A DNA stretch of 32,907 bases from Acidimicrobiales bacterium (GCA_035536915.1 DATLNE010000007.1:1-32907); one strand, 5' to 3'; shown: positions 1-8,016, counted from the first letter of the stretch. The notes: generated from the sequence alone by a model not told the origin. Numbers and translations are program-made.

Positions 1-2453
1 GCCTCGGGCACCAGCTCGCGCAGCCCGGCCGCCACCCGCTCGATGTCGGCCACCCGGTTGTGCACGAAGAAGACCTGGCCCTCGCGCAGCAGCTCGCGGC
101 GGATGGACTCGGCCACGGCCCGCTCGTCGTACTCGCCGACGTAGGTGAGGATCGGCTGGCGCTCGGCCGGCGGTGTGTTGAGCAGCGTCAGGTCGCGGAT
201 GCCGGTGAGGCTCAGCTCGAGGGTGCGCGGGATGGGCGTGGCCGTCAACGTCAGCACGTCGACGTCGTGGCGCAGCTTCTTGATCGACTCCTTGTGGGTG
301 ACGCCGAAGCGCTGCTCCTCGTCCACCACCAGCAGGCCGAGGTCCTTGAAGCGGATGTCGCCGCTCAACAGGCGGTGCGTGCCGATGACGACATCCACCG
401 ACCCGTCCTTCACACCATCGGTGACGGCGCGCGCCTGTTGCGGCGTGAGGAAGCGGGACAGCACCTCGACGCGGATCGGGTAGCCGGAGAAGCGGTCGGA
501 GAACGTGGAGAAGTGCTGTTGGGCCAGGAGGGTGGTGGGCACGAGGATGGCGGCCTGCTTGCCGTCCTGCACGGCCTTGAACACGGCCCGCAGCGCCACC
601 TCGGTCTTGCCGAAGCCCACGTCGCCGCACACCAGGCGGTCCATGGGGACGGGCTCTTCCATGTCGCCCTTGACCTCGGTGACGGCCGTGAGCTGGTCGG
701 GCGTTTCCTGGTACGGGAACGACTCCTCAAGCTCGCGCTGCCACGGCGTGTCGGGCTGGAAGGCGTGGCCTGGACTGGTGATGCGGCGCCGGTAGAGCAC
801 GACGAGCTCTTGGGCGATCTCTCGCACCGCGCTGCGCACGCGGGCCTTGGCCTTGCCCCACTCGGTGCCGCCCAGCTTGTGCACGGTGGGCGTCTCGCCA
901 CCGGTGTAGGGGCGCACGGCGTCGATCTGGTCGGACGGGACGTAGAGCTTGTCGCCGCCGCGGTACTCGAGCAGCAGGTAATCGCGCTCGGCCCCGCCGA
1001 TGGCCCGCTTGACCATGCCGCCGTACTTGGCCACGCCGTGCTGGTGGTGCACCACGTAGTCGCCCGGCTTGAGGTCGTCGAAGAAACCCTCGGTGGCGCG
1101 CTTGCGGGGCCGGGCCCGGCGGTGGGCGCGACGCCGGCCGGTGACGTCGCTCTCGGCCAGGACGGCGAGCTTGATGGTGGGGAGGATGAAGCCCCGCTCC
1201 AGCGGCTGCACGACGATGTCGAGGCCGACGACGCCTTCTTCCTTCAGGACCGACTGGAGGCGGTTGCCGCTGCCTTCGCCTTCGGCGGCCACCACGATGC
1301 GGTAGCCGTCGGCTTGGAGCTGTTGCAGTTGGGCGGCCAGCTTGGCGCCGTCGCCCACCACCGGGTCCCAGCCCATGGCCTGCACGGTGGCGGTGCCCGG
1401 CCCTTCGGGGGCGGTGGTGAGGCTCCAGGCGGGCGCCTTGGTGTGGGCCAGGAGGCGGTCGAAGGGGAGGTGCAGTTGGGGGAAGCTGTCGCCCTTGGCG
1501 CCCCAGGTCTGGGCCAGGGTGACGGCCAGGCTGGCCTCTTCGTCGAGCACCTCGGCGGCCCGGTCGCGCATGCGGCGGGGCTCGACCAGCAGGACGAGGG
1601 CGTCCTCGTGCACGAGGTCGAGCAGGACGTGCTCCTGCTCGGTGAGCCACGGGAGCCACGACTCCATGCCGTCGAAGGTCAGGCCTTGGCTCAGGCGGTC
1701 CCATTGGTCGCGGCCCCACGGCTCTTGGCCGATGAGGCGCTCGGCCCGGGCTTTGACCTCGTCGGTGGGCAGCAGTTCTCGGCAGCCGAACAGCTCGATG
1801 CACTCGACGTCGGAGGTGCTGCGCTGGTCGGCCACGCTGAACTCGGTGAGGCGGTCGACTTCGTCGCCCCACAGGTCGATGCGATAGGGGACGTCGGCCG
1901 TCGAGGGGAAGACGTCGACGATGCTGCCCCGGATGGCGATCTCGCCCCGGTGCTCGACCTGGTACTCGCGGCGGTAGCCGTTCTTGACGAGGGTCTCGAC
2001 GAGCTCGGTGGGGTCGACCTGGTCGCCGGGCTTGACCATGACCGGCTTGGCGTCTTCCACGTGGGGGCCGAGGCGCTGGACGAGGGCCTTGACCGGGGCG
2101 ACGAGGACGCGGGGCATGCGGTCGGGGTTCTGCAGCCGCCACATGGCCCGCAGGCGACGGCCCATGGTCTCGACGCTGGGGCTCACCCGCTCGAAGGGCA
2201 GCGTCTCCCATGCCGGGAAGACGTCGACGTCGTCGTCGCCCAGGAACGCTCGGAGGTCGTGGGCGGTGCGCTCGGCGTCGGCGGCCGTCGGGGTGGCGAC
2301 GATGATCGGGTGGCGGCCCGAGAGGTGCGTGAGCCCGGCGATGACGAAGGGACGCGCCGGTTCGGGGACGGCGAGCAGGGCCGTCGACGAGCCTGCGACG
2401 GCGGTCAGCGAATCCTCGTCGCGGAGGAGTGGCGGGAGGGAGCGGAGGCTCAC
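1..2453 (-). CDS. mfd: Transcription-repair coupling factor Mfd (3' end off window)
   Basis: ATP-dependent DNA translocase that removes RNA polymerase stalled at lesions and recruits the UvrABC excision system. About 817 codons are present; the family is usually near 1150-1200 aa, so the C-terminal third (end of the translocase and the UvrA-masking domain) lies beyond base 1. Visible from the N-terminus: a UvrB-like region, the RNA-polymerase-interacting segment ([16 protein letters not shown], about residues 464-480), Walker A GFGKTE (about 612-617), the DEEQ box in VVDEEQRFG (about 710), and the helicase motif TATPIPRTL. The GTG start at 2453 follows directly on an in-frame TAG, so no longer in-frame start exists. 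There is no Shine-Dalgarno sequence, but a TAGCAT -10 element ends 7 nt upstream, which suggests a leaderless mRNA. In many bacteria mfd follows pth; here a two-gene plus-strand cassette separates them. Confidence 0.96.
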   Translation of the reverse strand, partial: MSLRSLPPLLRDEDSLTAVAGSSTALLAVPEPARPFVIAGLTHLSGRHPIIVATPTAADAERTAHDLRAFLGDDDVDVFPAWETLPFERVSPSVETMGRRLRAMWRLQNPDRMPRVLVAPVKALVQRLGPHVEDAKPVMVKPGDQVDPTELVETLVKNGYRREYQVEHRGEIAIRGSIVDVFPSTADVPYRIDLWGDEVDRLTEFSVADQRSTSDVECIELFGCRELLPTDEVKARAERLIGQEPWGRDQWDRLSQGLTFDGMESWLPWLTEQEHVLLDLVHEDALVLLVEPRRMRDRAAEVLDEEASLAVTLAQTWGAKGDSFPQLHLPFDRLLAHTKAPAWSLTTAPEGPGTATVQAMGWDPVVGDGAKLAAQLQQLQADGYRIVVAAEGEGSGNRLQSVLKEEGVVGLDIVVQPLERGFILPTIKLAVLAESDVTGRRRAHRRARPRKRATEGFFDDLKPGDYVVHHQHGVAKYGGMVKRAIGGAERDYLLLEYRGGDKLYVPSDQIDAVRPYTGGETPTVHKLGGTEWGKAKARVRSAVREIAQELVVLYRRRITSPGHAFQPDTPWQRELEESFPYQETPDQLTAVTEVKGDMEEPVPMDRLVCGDVGFGKTEVALRAVFKAVQDGKQAAILVPTTLLAQQHFSTFSDRFSGYPIRVEVLSRFLTPQQARAVTDGVKDGSVDVVIGTHRLLSGDIRFKDLGLLVVDEEQRFGVTHKESIKKLRHDVDVLTLTATPIPRTLELSLTGIRDLTLLNTPPAERQPILTYVGEYDERAVAESIRRELLREGQVFFVHNRVADIERVAAGLRELVPE

Positions 2454-2460
2454 CTACGCC

Positions 2461-2466
2461 ATGCTA
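2461..2466 (-). promoter_or_regulatory. Putative -10 element of mfd (leaderless)
   Basis: Reads TAGCAT on the minus strand and ends 7 nt before the GTG start of mfd. It fits the TANNNT pattern at the spacing expected when transcription begins at or next to the start codon. No convincing -35 was identified. Confidence 0.5.
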
Positions 2467-2495
2467 CCGAGTGGGGGCGGGTAGCAGAATTCCCT

Positions 2496-2528
2496 TTGTT
2501 TTCAAGGGTTTTTGCTTGATTTATAGGG
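2496..2528 (+). promoter_or_regulatory. Putative promoter of the DUF222-HNH gene
   Basis: An AT-rich patch within otherwise very GC-rich DNA. A TTGTTT -35-like hexamer at 2496-2501 and a TATAGG -10-like hexamer at 2522-2527 lie 20 nt apart, which is longer than ideal. The -10 ends 8 nt before the ATG at 2536, so the transcript would be leaderless or nearly so. The LexA-type operator at 2529-2542 would cover the start point. Confidence 0.45.
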
Positions 2529-2542
2529 CGAACATATGTACG
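2529..2542 (+). promoter_or_regulatory. LexA-type SOS box overlapping the start codon
   Basis: CGAACATATGTACG differs at one position from the palindrome CGAACATATGTTCG, which matches the actinobacterial/Gram-positive LexA consensus GAAC-N4-GTTC. The ATG start codon (2536-2538) lies inside the operator. DUF222/13E12-family genes of Mycobacterium are known LexA targets, so SOS control of this gene is likely. Confidence 0.65.
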
Positions 2543-3705
2543 ATCAGAGGGTGGTCGGGGAACTGCGGGAGGTCGTCGAAAAGCTGGAGGTCCCGTTCGA
2601 CGGGGAGGGCTTGGCCGAGGCCCTGAAGGTGGCCGACCTGCTGAACGCCAAGCTGGCGGCCGCGGTCGGTGCGTTCGACGCCGAGGCCCTGTGGGAGCTC
2701 GACGGAGCGACGTCGATGACGGCCTGGCTCCGGCACCACGCAGGCATGACGTCGAGCAGCGCGAAGACGACGGCTTCGACGGCAAGGAAGCTGCGGTCGC
2801 TGCCCCTCACGAGCGAGGCATGGCTGTCTGGCGCCGTGTCGGGCGGACAGGTGCAGGCCATCGTGCGCAATGCGACGCCGGAGTTCGCGGAACACGAAGC
2901 GGCGGTGGTGCCCGCGCTGGTCGACCTGTCGGTGGCCGACACTGCGCTGGCCATGCAGCAGTGGAAGGCGATGCTCGACATCGAGCCGACGTTCGAGCGG
3001 GGCGTGCACCTCTCGCAGACGCTCGACGGCCAATGGGAGTTGACCGGCTCGCTCGACCCGCTGGCCGGCGAGACGGTGGCCACGGCGTTGCGCTTGGCCA
3101 TGGTCGACGACCCCGACGTGCTGCCGTCGCAGCGGCGAGCCGACGCCTTGGTCGACGTGTGCCGCTTCTTCCTGGATCAGCAGAGCGGCAGGCGGGGTGG
3201 ACGACACCGCCCTCACCTCAACGTCGTGGTCGACTACGAGGCCTTGCTGGCACGCAAGGGCGGCAGCTTCGTCGGCGGTGGCCCGCTCGACGGTGCGTCG
3301 GTGCAGGCGCTGGCGTGCGATGCGGCGATCCACCGGGTGGTGACCGACGGGCGAAGCACGATCCTCGACTACGGCACCTCCACCCGCACGATCCCGGCGC
3401 CCTTGTGGTCGGCGCTGGCGTTGCGGGACCGGCACTGCCGCTTCGAAGGGTGCGACCGCCCGTCGCAGTGGTGCGAGGCGCATCACGTGGTCCCGTGGCA
3501 CGACGGCGGCATGACGAGCCTCGACAACCTGGTGCTCAAGTGCAGCAGGCACCACCACCTCGGCCACCAACCGGGCTGGTCCGAAAAGCTCAAGCCCGAC
3601 GGCACCCTGGTCATCACCGACCCACGGGGCCGCACCCGTACGACCGGACCGCCGGGGGCACTAACGCAGATCTGCTCGAGTCACGCTGGCAAACTCGGCC
3701 CGTGA
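2536..3705 (+). CDS. DUF222 / 13E12-family HNH endonuclease-like protein
   Basis: A 389-aa protein of the large actinobacterial family with an N-terminal helical DUF222 domain (about residues 10-290) and a C-terminal HNH nuclease domain. The HNH core is plain: RDRHCRFEGCDRP supplies the first cysteine pair, CEAHHVVPWHDGG the central His-His, and DNLVLKCSRHHH the Asn and final metal ligands (about residues 297-340). No biochemical role is firmly established for the family. It is multicopy in many actinobacteria and often SOS-inducible. The ATG overlaps an SOS box, there is no ribosome-binding site, and the transcript is probably leaderless. Its TGA overlaps the next gene's GTG (GTGA), so the two are probably translationally coupled. 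It lies on the strand opposite the flanking mfd and pth genes, which suggests insertion. Confidence 0.9.
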   Translation: MYDQRVVGELREVVEKLEVPFDGEGLAEALKVADLLNAKLAAAVGAFDAEALWELDGATSMTAWLRHHAGMTSSSAKTTASTARKLRSLPLTSEAWLSGAVSGGQVQAIVRNATPEFAEHEAAVVPALVDLSVADTALAMQQWKAMLDIEPTFERGVHLSQTLDGQWELTGSLDPLAGETVATALRLAMVDDPDVLPSQRRADALVDVCRFFLDQQSGRRGGRHRPHLNVVVDYEALLARKGGSFVGGGPLDGASVQALACDAAIHRVVTDGRSTILDYGTSTRTIPAPLWSALALRDRHCRFEGCDRPSQWCEAHHVVPWHDGGMTSLDNLVLKCSRHHHLGHQPGWSEKLKPDGTLVITDPRGRTRTTGPPGALTQICSSHAGKLGP

Positions 3706-4280
3706 ACGGCCTCGAGTTCGTTGCCAGAGTCATCGAAGCTGTCGCTTGGCCTTGTGCGGTGGTCGTCATCGCACTGTTCGCGCGGCCATTAGTTCGCGAG
3801 GTCGTCCGTGGCGATGCCCTTCGCCGCCTGAAGATCGGTCCCGGAGGATTTGAAGCGGAATGGGAGCGAGTCGCTGCAGAGACGAAAACGAAGGTTCCGA
3901 ACAGCGGTTCCGGCGTGCCAGCCGAGGGTCATCCTCGTCCCGAGCGGCTGGCCTTACGACAGGAGATGCTGGCACTGATGGAGCGGTCGTCGCCGATCGC
4001 CGCGGTATTGGCCAGCCATTCTGCGATCGACGCTGAGCTACGTGGGGCCCTGAGTCAGCAGGGGCTGGATGTCCGTGGCGTGGATACGCCGACGCTTGCC
4101 AACCTTGCGTTCGAAAAAGGGATGATCACAGCGCACACGCGAGACGCAGTCGAAGGGCTCGGCGTTATGCGGATGCTGGCGCAGCTAAGCGACCAGCTTG
4201 TCGATGAGGCACACGCGATGGAGTTCATCACCATCGCCGATGCAACGCTCTACGCGCTTCGACACGACATCTCGAAGTGA
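3702..4280 (+). CDS. Membrane-anchored hypothetical protein, possibly DUF4145/HEPN-like
   Basis: A 192-aa product starting at the GTG that overlaps the stop of the DUF222 gene by 4 nt. One transmembrane helix near the N-terminus (about residues 6-27, around the segment AVVVIALFARPLV) is followed by a charged linker and a cytoplasmic helical domain (about 85-190). The C-terminal segment (LSDQLVDEAHAMEFITIADA) resembles the end of DUF4145/HEPN-type domains, where an RN...H motif precedes an acidic 'I..EDA' stretch, but the Arg-Asn pair is not conserved. That assignment is therefore tentative. Two sampled 60-base lines are about 57-58% G+C, clearly lower than the flanking core genes, consistent with horizontal acquisition. 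The coupling to an SOS-controlled nuclease-like gene suggests a joint role. No function is assigned. Confidence 0.7.
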   Translation: MNGLEFVARVIEAVAWPCAVVVIALFARPLVREVVRGDALRRLKIGPGGFEAEWERVAAETKTKVPNSGSGVPAEGHPRPERLALRQEMLALMERSSPIAAVLASHSAIDAELRGALSQQGLDVRGVDTPTLANLAFEKGMITAHTRDAVEGLGVMRMLAQLSDQLVDEAHAMEFITIADATLYALRHDISK

Positions 4281-4332
4281 GCGTCCCGTGCGAGAGCACG
4301 CTCGCAAACGGCTGACGCGCTGCTGAGTTGTC

Positions 4333-4360
4333 AGTTGTGCGCGTGCCACCGCGCACAACT
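4333..4360. terminator. Hairpin between convergent genes, likely bidirectional terminator
   Basis: A perfect 11-bp inverted repeat (AGTTGTGCGCG at 4333-4343, its complement at 4350-4360) with a 6-nt loop. It lies 53 bases after the stop of the hypothetical gene and 6 bases before the 3' end of pth. No T-tract follows on either strand, as is common in high-GC actinobacteria. Confidence 0.65.
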
Positions 4361-4366
4361 GGCGAC

Positions 4367-4969
4367 TCACGTGTTGAAGCGGTTCATGGCGGCGGCGGCG
4401 CCGTCGCGCAGGATGGCCTCGACGGCGTCGGCGGCCTCTTCCACCACCACGTCGAGCTCGGTGCGTTCCGCCTTGCCCGGCGGCTTCAGCACGTGGTTGG
4501 CGCCCTGCTCCTTGCCGCCGGGCGGCTTGCCCACGCCGATGCGGATGCGCACGAAGTCGTCGGACTTCAGGTGGGCCTTGATGGAGCGCAGGCCGTTGTG
4601 GCCGGCCAGCCCGCCGCCGACCTTGACCTTCATCCGCCCCACCGGCAGGTCGAGCTCGTCGTGCACCACCACCAGCCGGTGCAGGTCCTCGACCCCGAAC
4701 CGGCGCACCAACGGCGCCACGGCCAGGCCGGAGTCGTTCATGTACGTCTGCGGAAGGGCCAACGCCACCCGGTAGCGACCGGCGTCGACCCGCGCCTCAC
4801 AGACGAGCGAGCGCTCCTTGCCCATCTTCAGGCGTTCGCCGTAGCGGGCAGCCAGCCGCTCGACGACCTCGGCGCCCACGTTGTGGCGGGTGCGTGCGTA
4901 CTGTGCGCCCGGGTTGCCGAGCCCGACGACCAACAGGTCGGCAGGCGTGCCCGTGCGGCCTCGGAGCAA
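4367..4969 (-). CDS. pth: Peptidyl-tRNA hydrolase
   Basis: Cleaves peptidyl-tRNA released from stalled ribosomes and so recycles tRNA. The family core is complete: VVGLGNPGAQYARTRHNVG includes the catalytic His (about residue 29) and the nearby Asn, PQTYMNDSG and VVHDELDLPVGR supply further active-site residues, and GGGLAGHNGLRS is typical. The length, about 200 aa, is normal. The annotated start is a TTG directly after the TAG of rplY, with GGGGAG overlapping just upstream. A TTG a few codons downstream (in the segment DLLVVG) could also serve, so the first 10-12 residues are uncertain. It is the last gene of glmU-prs-rplY-pth. Confidence 0.94.
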   Translation of the reverse strand: MLRGRTGTPADLLVVGLGNPGAQYARTRHNVGAEVVERLAARYGERLKMGKERSLVCEARVDAGRYRVALALPQTYMNDSGLAVAPLVRRFGVEDLHRLVVVHDELDLPVGRMKVKVGGGLAGHNGLRSIKAHLKSDDFVRIRIGVGKPPGGKEQGANHVLKPPGKAERTELDVVVEEAADAVEAILRDGAAAAMNRFNT

Positions 4970-5674
4970 CTACTCCCCGCCGGCTTCGCCGCCCTCGCCG
5001 CCGCCGGCCGCAGCCGCATCGCCGCCGCCCTCGCCGGCACCCTCGGCGCCCGCGTCCTCGGCGGCAGCCACGGCCGCCGCCTCGGCGTCGGCCTCGGTGA
5101 CCAGGTCGGCCTCGGTGACCTGCGCGCCCTGGCCCACCACGATGGCGGCTTCGGGATCAGCGTCGGTGGTCACGCCGTCGGGCAGCGCCACGTCGCTCAC
5201 CCGGATGGTGTCGCCCAGCTTGAGCCCGCTGATGTCGATCTCGATGACGTTGGGGATGCTGCCCGGCTTGGCGTTGACGGTGAGGTTGAACAGCTGGTGG
5301 TCGACGACGCCGTCGGCCCGCATCAACTCGGTGGCCTCGCCCACCAGCGTGACGGGGACGTCGGTGGTGATGACCTCGTCGCGGCTGATGGCCAGGAAGT
5401 CGATGTGCGTCACCGTGTTGCGCACCGGGTGGCGCTGCACGTCCTTGGCCATGGCCAACTGCGTGCTGCCGTCCATCTCCAGGGTGATCAGCGCGTTCAT
5501 GCCGGCCTCGGTGTTGAGGACGGCCCGCAGCGCCCGGGCGTCGACCGCCACCGGCACCGGGTCGTTGCCGTGCCCGTACACCACGCCCGGGATCTTCCCG
5601 GCGACGCGAAGCCGTCCGGACGAGCGAGAGCCGATGGGACGGCCCAGCTCGGCGGTGAGAGTGAGGTCGGGCAT
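4970..5674 (-). CDS. rplY: Large ribosomal subunit protein bL25, CTC/TL5 type
   Basis: Binds 5S rRNA in the large subunit. The 234-aa length shows the long CTC/TL5 form. An N-terminal 5S-binding domain (about 1-90, with GKIPGVVYG and HPVRNTVTHIDFLAI) is followed by the C-terminal beta domain (about 95-185) and then a low-complexity tail of Ala, Gly and Glu (about 200-234). Long L25 proteins often carry such acidic tails; its purpose is unknown. ATG at 5674 has a good AAGGAG at 5-10 nt spacing, unlike many genes here, and a leader of about 40 nt from a possible TAGCAT -10 at 5721-5726. Its stop directly abuts the TTG start of pth. Confidence 0.95.
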   Translation of the reverse strand: MPDLTLTAELGRPIGSRSSGRLRVAGKIPGVVYGHGNDPVPVAVDARALRAVLNTEAGMNALITLEMDGSTQLAMAKDVQRHPVRNTVTHIDFLAISRDEVITTDVPVTLVGEATELMRADGVVDHQLFNLTVNAKPGSIPNVIEIDISGLKLGDTIRVSDVALPDGVTTDADPEAAIVVGQGAQVTEADLVTEADAEAAAVAAAEDAGAEGAGEGGGDAAAAGGGEGGEAGGE

Positions 5675-5720
5675 GACGCGCTCCTTGGAAGGGCGAAAGA
5701 GAACTTCAGAGAACCCGTCG

Positions 5721-5726
5721 ATGCTA
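5721..5726 (-). promoter_or_regulatory. Putative -10 element of rplY-pth
   Basis: TAGCAT on the minus strand in the 84-nt gap between prs and rplY, 46 nt upstream of the rplY ATG. It could give rplY-pth their own transcript in addition to readthrough from glmU-prs. The same hexamer is used at mfd. Confidence 0.35.
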
Positions 5727-5758
5727 CTAGCCCGCCCGCCCGGCGGAACAGCCGAGGC

Positions 5759-6730
5759 TCAGGCCTGGTTCTCGCCGCCGAAGATCTCCGAGACCGACGT
5801 GTCCTCGAACACCGCATCGATGGCGTCGGCGATGATCTTCGCCACCGACAGCACCTCGAGCTTGTCGATCTGCTTCTCCGGGTCGATCGGCAAGGTGTTG
5901 GTGACCACCACCCGGCTGATCTGCGCGTTCTTGAGGCGGTCGGTCGCCGGGTCGGAGAGCACCCCGTGGGTGGCCATGGCCCACACGTCGACAGCACCCT
6001 TGTCGCGCAGCGCTCCGGCCGCTGCGCAGATGGTGCCCGCGGTATCGATCATGTCGTCGATGACAACGCAGTGGCGGCCGTCGACGTCGCCGATCACGCC
6101 CAACGCCTGCACCTGGTTGGCCTCGCCCTTGGGGCGCCGCTTGTAGACGAAGGCCAAGTCGGCGTTGAGGTGCTGGGCGAAGCGCTCGGCCACCTTCACC
6201 CGGCCCGCGTCGGGGGCCACGATCACCAGGTCGTCGCCCGCATTGGCCCGTAGGTAGTCGACGAGCACGGGCATGGCCATGAGGTGGTCGACAGGCTTGT
6301 CGAAGAACCCCTGGATCTGGCCCGAGTGCAGGTCGACGGAGACCACCCGGTCGGCGCCCGCCACGGTGAGCATGTCGGCCACCAGCTTGGCCGTGATGGG
6401 CTCGCGGCCCTCGGCCTTCCGGTCCTGGCGGGAGTAGCCGTAGAACGGGCACACCGCGGTGATGCGCTTGGCCGAGGCCCGCTTGGCGGCGTCGATCATG
6501 ATGAGCTGCTCCATCACGGCGTCGTTCACCGGGCCGCAGTGGGTCTGCATGATGAAGATGTCGGCGCCGCGCACGGACTCGTCGAAGCGGCAGTGCACCT
6601 CGCCGTTGGCGAACTCGCGCAGGTTGGGGTTGCCGAGTGTCACGCCCAGGTGCGCAGCCACCTCCTCGGCCAGCGCCGGGTGCGAACGCCCGGCGTACAG
6701 GTCGAGCCGCTTTGTCGGTGTCAGCTCCAT
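5759..6730 (-). CDS. prs: Ribose-phosphate pyrophosphokinase (PRPP synthase)
   Basis: Makes PRPP from ribose 5-phosphate and ATP for nucleotide, histidine, tryptophan and NAD synthesis. The 323-aa product has all class I features: FANGEVHCRFDESVRG, the ATP-binding PFYGYSRQDRK, the metal- and ribose-binding DLHSGQIQGFFD, the KRRPKGEAN flexible loop, and the PRPP loop VVIDDMIDTAGTI. The ATG at 6730 lies 2 nt after the glmU stop, with GGGGA just upstream, so translation is probably coupled to glmU. Pairing of glmU and prs is conserved widely in Gram-positive bacteria. Confidence 0.97.
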   Translation of the reverse strand: MELTPTKRLDLYAGRSHPALAEEVAAHLGVTLGNPNLREFANGEVHCRFDESVRGADIFIMQTHCGPVNDAVMEQLIMIDAAKRASAKRITAVCPFYGYSRQDRKAEGREPITAKLVADMLTVAGADRVVSVDLHSGQIQGFFDKPVDHLMAMPVLVDYLRANAGDDLVIVAPDAGRVKVAERFAQHLNADLAFVYKRRPKGEANQVQALGVIGDVDGRHCVVIDDMIDTAGTICAAAGALRDKGAVDVWAMATHGVLSDPATDRLKNAQISRVVVTNTLPIDPEKQIDKLEVLSVAKIIADAIDAVFEDTSVSEIFGGENQA

Positions 6731-6732
6731 CG

Positions 6733-7836
6733 TCAATCCCCGTCCTCGTCGCCCGCTGCGAAGAATGGACCGGTGACGGTGCCGGGCGCCACATGCGCTC
6801 CCGGCGAGAGCACGGCGAACGGCCCCACCCGGGCGTCGGCGCCGATCTCGGCCTGGCGGGCCACAGCTTGTTCGACCACCGCTCGCTCGCCCACCACGCA
6901 GTCGACCAGGCGCACGTCGGGGCCGAGCTCGGCGCCCGCCCCCACGACCGTGCTGCCTTGCAGCATGGTGCCCGGGAACAAGGTCACGTCGGTGCCGAGG
7001 TCGACGCTGGCGTCGATGTAGGTGCGCTCGGGGTCGAGCATGGTCACGCCCCGGCGCATCCACCGCTCATTGGTGCGGTCGCGCAGCTCGGCCTCGGCGA
7101 TGGCCAGCTGGGCCCGGTCGTTGACGCCCGCCGCTTCCATGGGGTCGTCGACGACGCGGCTGATGACGGGGTAGCCCGCGTCGTGGAGGACTGCGACGGT
7201 GTCGGTCAGGTAGTACTCGCCTTGGGCGTTCTCTGGGCTCAGCCGCCGCAGCGCGGGCGCCAGCACCGAGCGCCGGAAGCAGTAGATCGAGGTGTTCACC
7301 TCGTCGATCTCACGCTCGTCGTCGGAGGCGTCGCCGTGCTCGACGATGCGGGCCACCCGGCCGTTCTTGTCGCGCACGATGCGGCCGTAGCCGGTAGGGT
7401 CCTCGATGCGCGCCGTGAGCACGCTGGCGGCGGCGTCGGCCGTGCGGTGGTCGCGCACCAACGCAGCAAGCGTCGGCGGGCGCAGCAAGGGCGTGTCGCC
7501 GGGGAGGACGACGATGTCGCCGTCGTCGACGTCGTCGTCGGGGAAACCGGTGAGGGCCACCGACACGGCATCGCCCGTGCCCCGCTGGACGTGTTGTTCG
7601 ACGAAGTCGATGGCGATGTTGGGCGGGGCCAGTTCCTGCAGGGTCTTTGTCACCCGCTCGGCCATGTGGCCCACGACCACGACGACCCGCTCCACCTCCA
7701 GTTCGACCAAGGCGTCGAGCACGTGGAGGACCATGGGACGGCCGCACAGCAGGTGCAGCGGCTTCGGCCGCGACGAGCGCATGCGGGTGCCCTCACCCGC
7801 AGCGAGGACGACGGCGGAAAGCGGGCGCTGGCTCAT
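6733..7836 (-). CDS. glmU: GlmU-type UDP-GlcNAc pyrophosphorylase lacking the acetyltransferase end
   Basis: The N-terminal uridylyltransferase domain (about residues 1-235) is intact: LAAGEGTRMRSSRPKPLH, VEQHVQRGTGDAV, PGDTPLLR, and EVNTSIYCF. A left-handed beta-helix begins near residue 255 but breaks off at GPFAVLSPGAHV, and the protein ends at 367 aa rather than the usual 450-490. The Arg of the family motif GPFARLRPG is replaced by Ser, and the later Lys, His and Asn residues of the acetyltransferase site are absent. So the product should make UDP-GlcNAc from GlcNAc-1-P but not acetylate GlcN-1-P. The stop lies 2 nt from the prs ATG, leaving no room for a frameshifted remnant. ATG at 7836 has AAAGGAAG upstream and lies 29 nt from the tRNA-Gln gene. 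Confidence 0.92.
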   Translation of the reverse strand: MSQRPLSAVVLAAGEGTRMRSSRPKPLHLLCGRPMVLHVLDALVELEVERVVVVVGHMAERVTKTLQELAPPNIAIDFVEQHVQRGTGDAVSVALTGFPDDDVDDGDIVVLPGDTPLLRPPTLAALVRDHRTADAAASVLTARIEDPTGYGRIVRDKNGRVARIVEHGDASDDEREIDEVNTSIYCFRRSVLAPALRRLSPENAQGEYYLTDTVAVLHDAGYPVISRVVDDPMEAAGVNDRAQLAIAEAELRDRTNERWMRRGVTMLDPERTYIDASVDLGTDVTLFPGTMLQGSTVVGAGAELGPDVRLVDCVVGERAVVEQAVARQAEIGADARVGPFAVLSPGAHVAPGTVTGPFFAAGDEDGD

Positions 7837-7865
7837 CGCTTCCTTTCTACCTCGACGGGTCGGAG

Positions 7866-7938
7866 CTGGCGGGGCAGGAATCGAACCTGCAACCTCTTGA
7901 TCCAAAGTCAAGCGTTCTGCCGATTGAACTACCCGCCA
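7866..7938 (-). tRNA. tRNA-Gln (anticodon UUG)
   Basis: Folds as a full cloverleaf. The acceptor stem TGGCGGG/CCCGCCA has 7 bp with discriminator G; the D arm is GTTC...GAAC; the anticodon stem CTTGA/TCAAG carries the loop CTTTGGA (anticodon TTG); the T arm GCAGG/CCTGC holds TTCGAAT. CCA is not encoded. The U1-A72 start and G73 suit glutamine tRNA. It lies directly upstream of glmU and may share its transcript. Confidence 0.95.
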
Positions 7939-7949
7939 CTGCCGCCCTC

Positions 7950-7955
7950 AGCGTA
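7950..7955 (-). promoter_or_regulatory. Putative -10 element of tRNA-Gln
   Basis: TACGCT on the minus strand ends 11 nt before the mature tRNA 5' end. It would also serve glmU-prs downstream. No good -35 at standard spacing was found. Confidence 0.35.
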
Positions 7956-7974
7956 GCGGGGGCGGGACGCGCAA

Positions 7975-7996
7975 CGGCCGCCCCGAAGGGCGGCCG
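7975..7996 (-). terminator. Terminator hairpin downstream of bS22
   Basis: A perfect 9-bp GC stem (CGGCCGCCC/GGGCGGCCG) with a CGAA tetraloop, 20 bases after the bS22 stop on the minus strand and before the tRNA-Gln promoter. There is no T-tract. Confidence 0.7.
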
Positions 7997-8016
7997 CTTG
8001 CGAAGCGAACTCGTGC

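Noticed and set aside
60-2519. Long plus-strand open frame of 819 codons
   Set aside because: Antisense to mfd; the composition (His, Gly, Val, Ala-rich, no domain) is that of a GC-rich shadow frame.
4328-6253. Long plus-strand open frame of 641 codons
   Set aside because: Antisense to pth, rplY and prs, all of which are strongly conserved.
6731-6780. Frameshift explaining the short GlmU
   Set aside because: The gap to prs is 2 nt and the upstream frames of prs show no acetyltransferase remnant.
7866-7938. tRNA-Gln as an attachment site for the adjacent island
   Set aside because: The island lies on the 5' side of the tRNA with bS22 between; no duplicated tRNA 3' end or integrase was seen.
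6637-7956. Plus-strand open frame over glmU and tRNA-Gln
   Set aside because: Antisense to two clear genes and crosses the tRNA; no recognisable protein.
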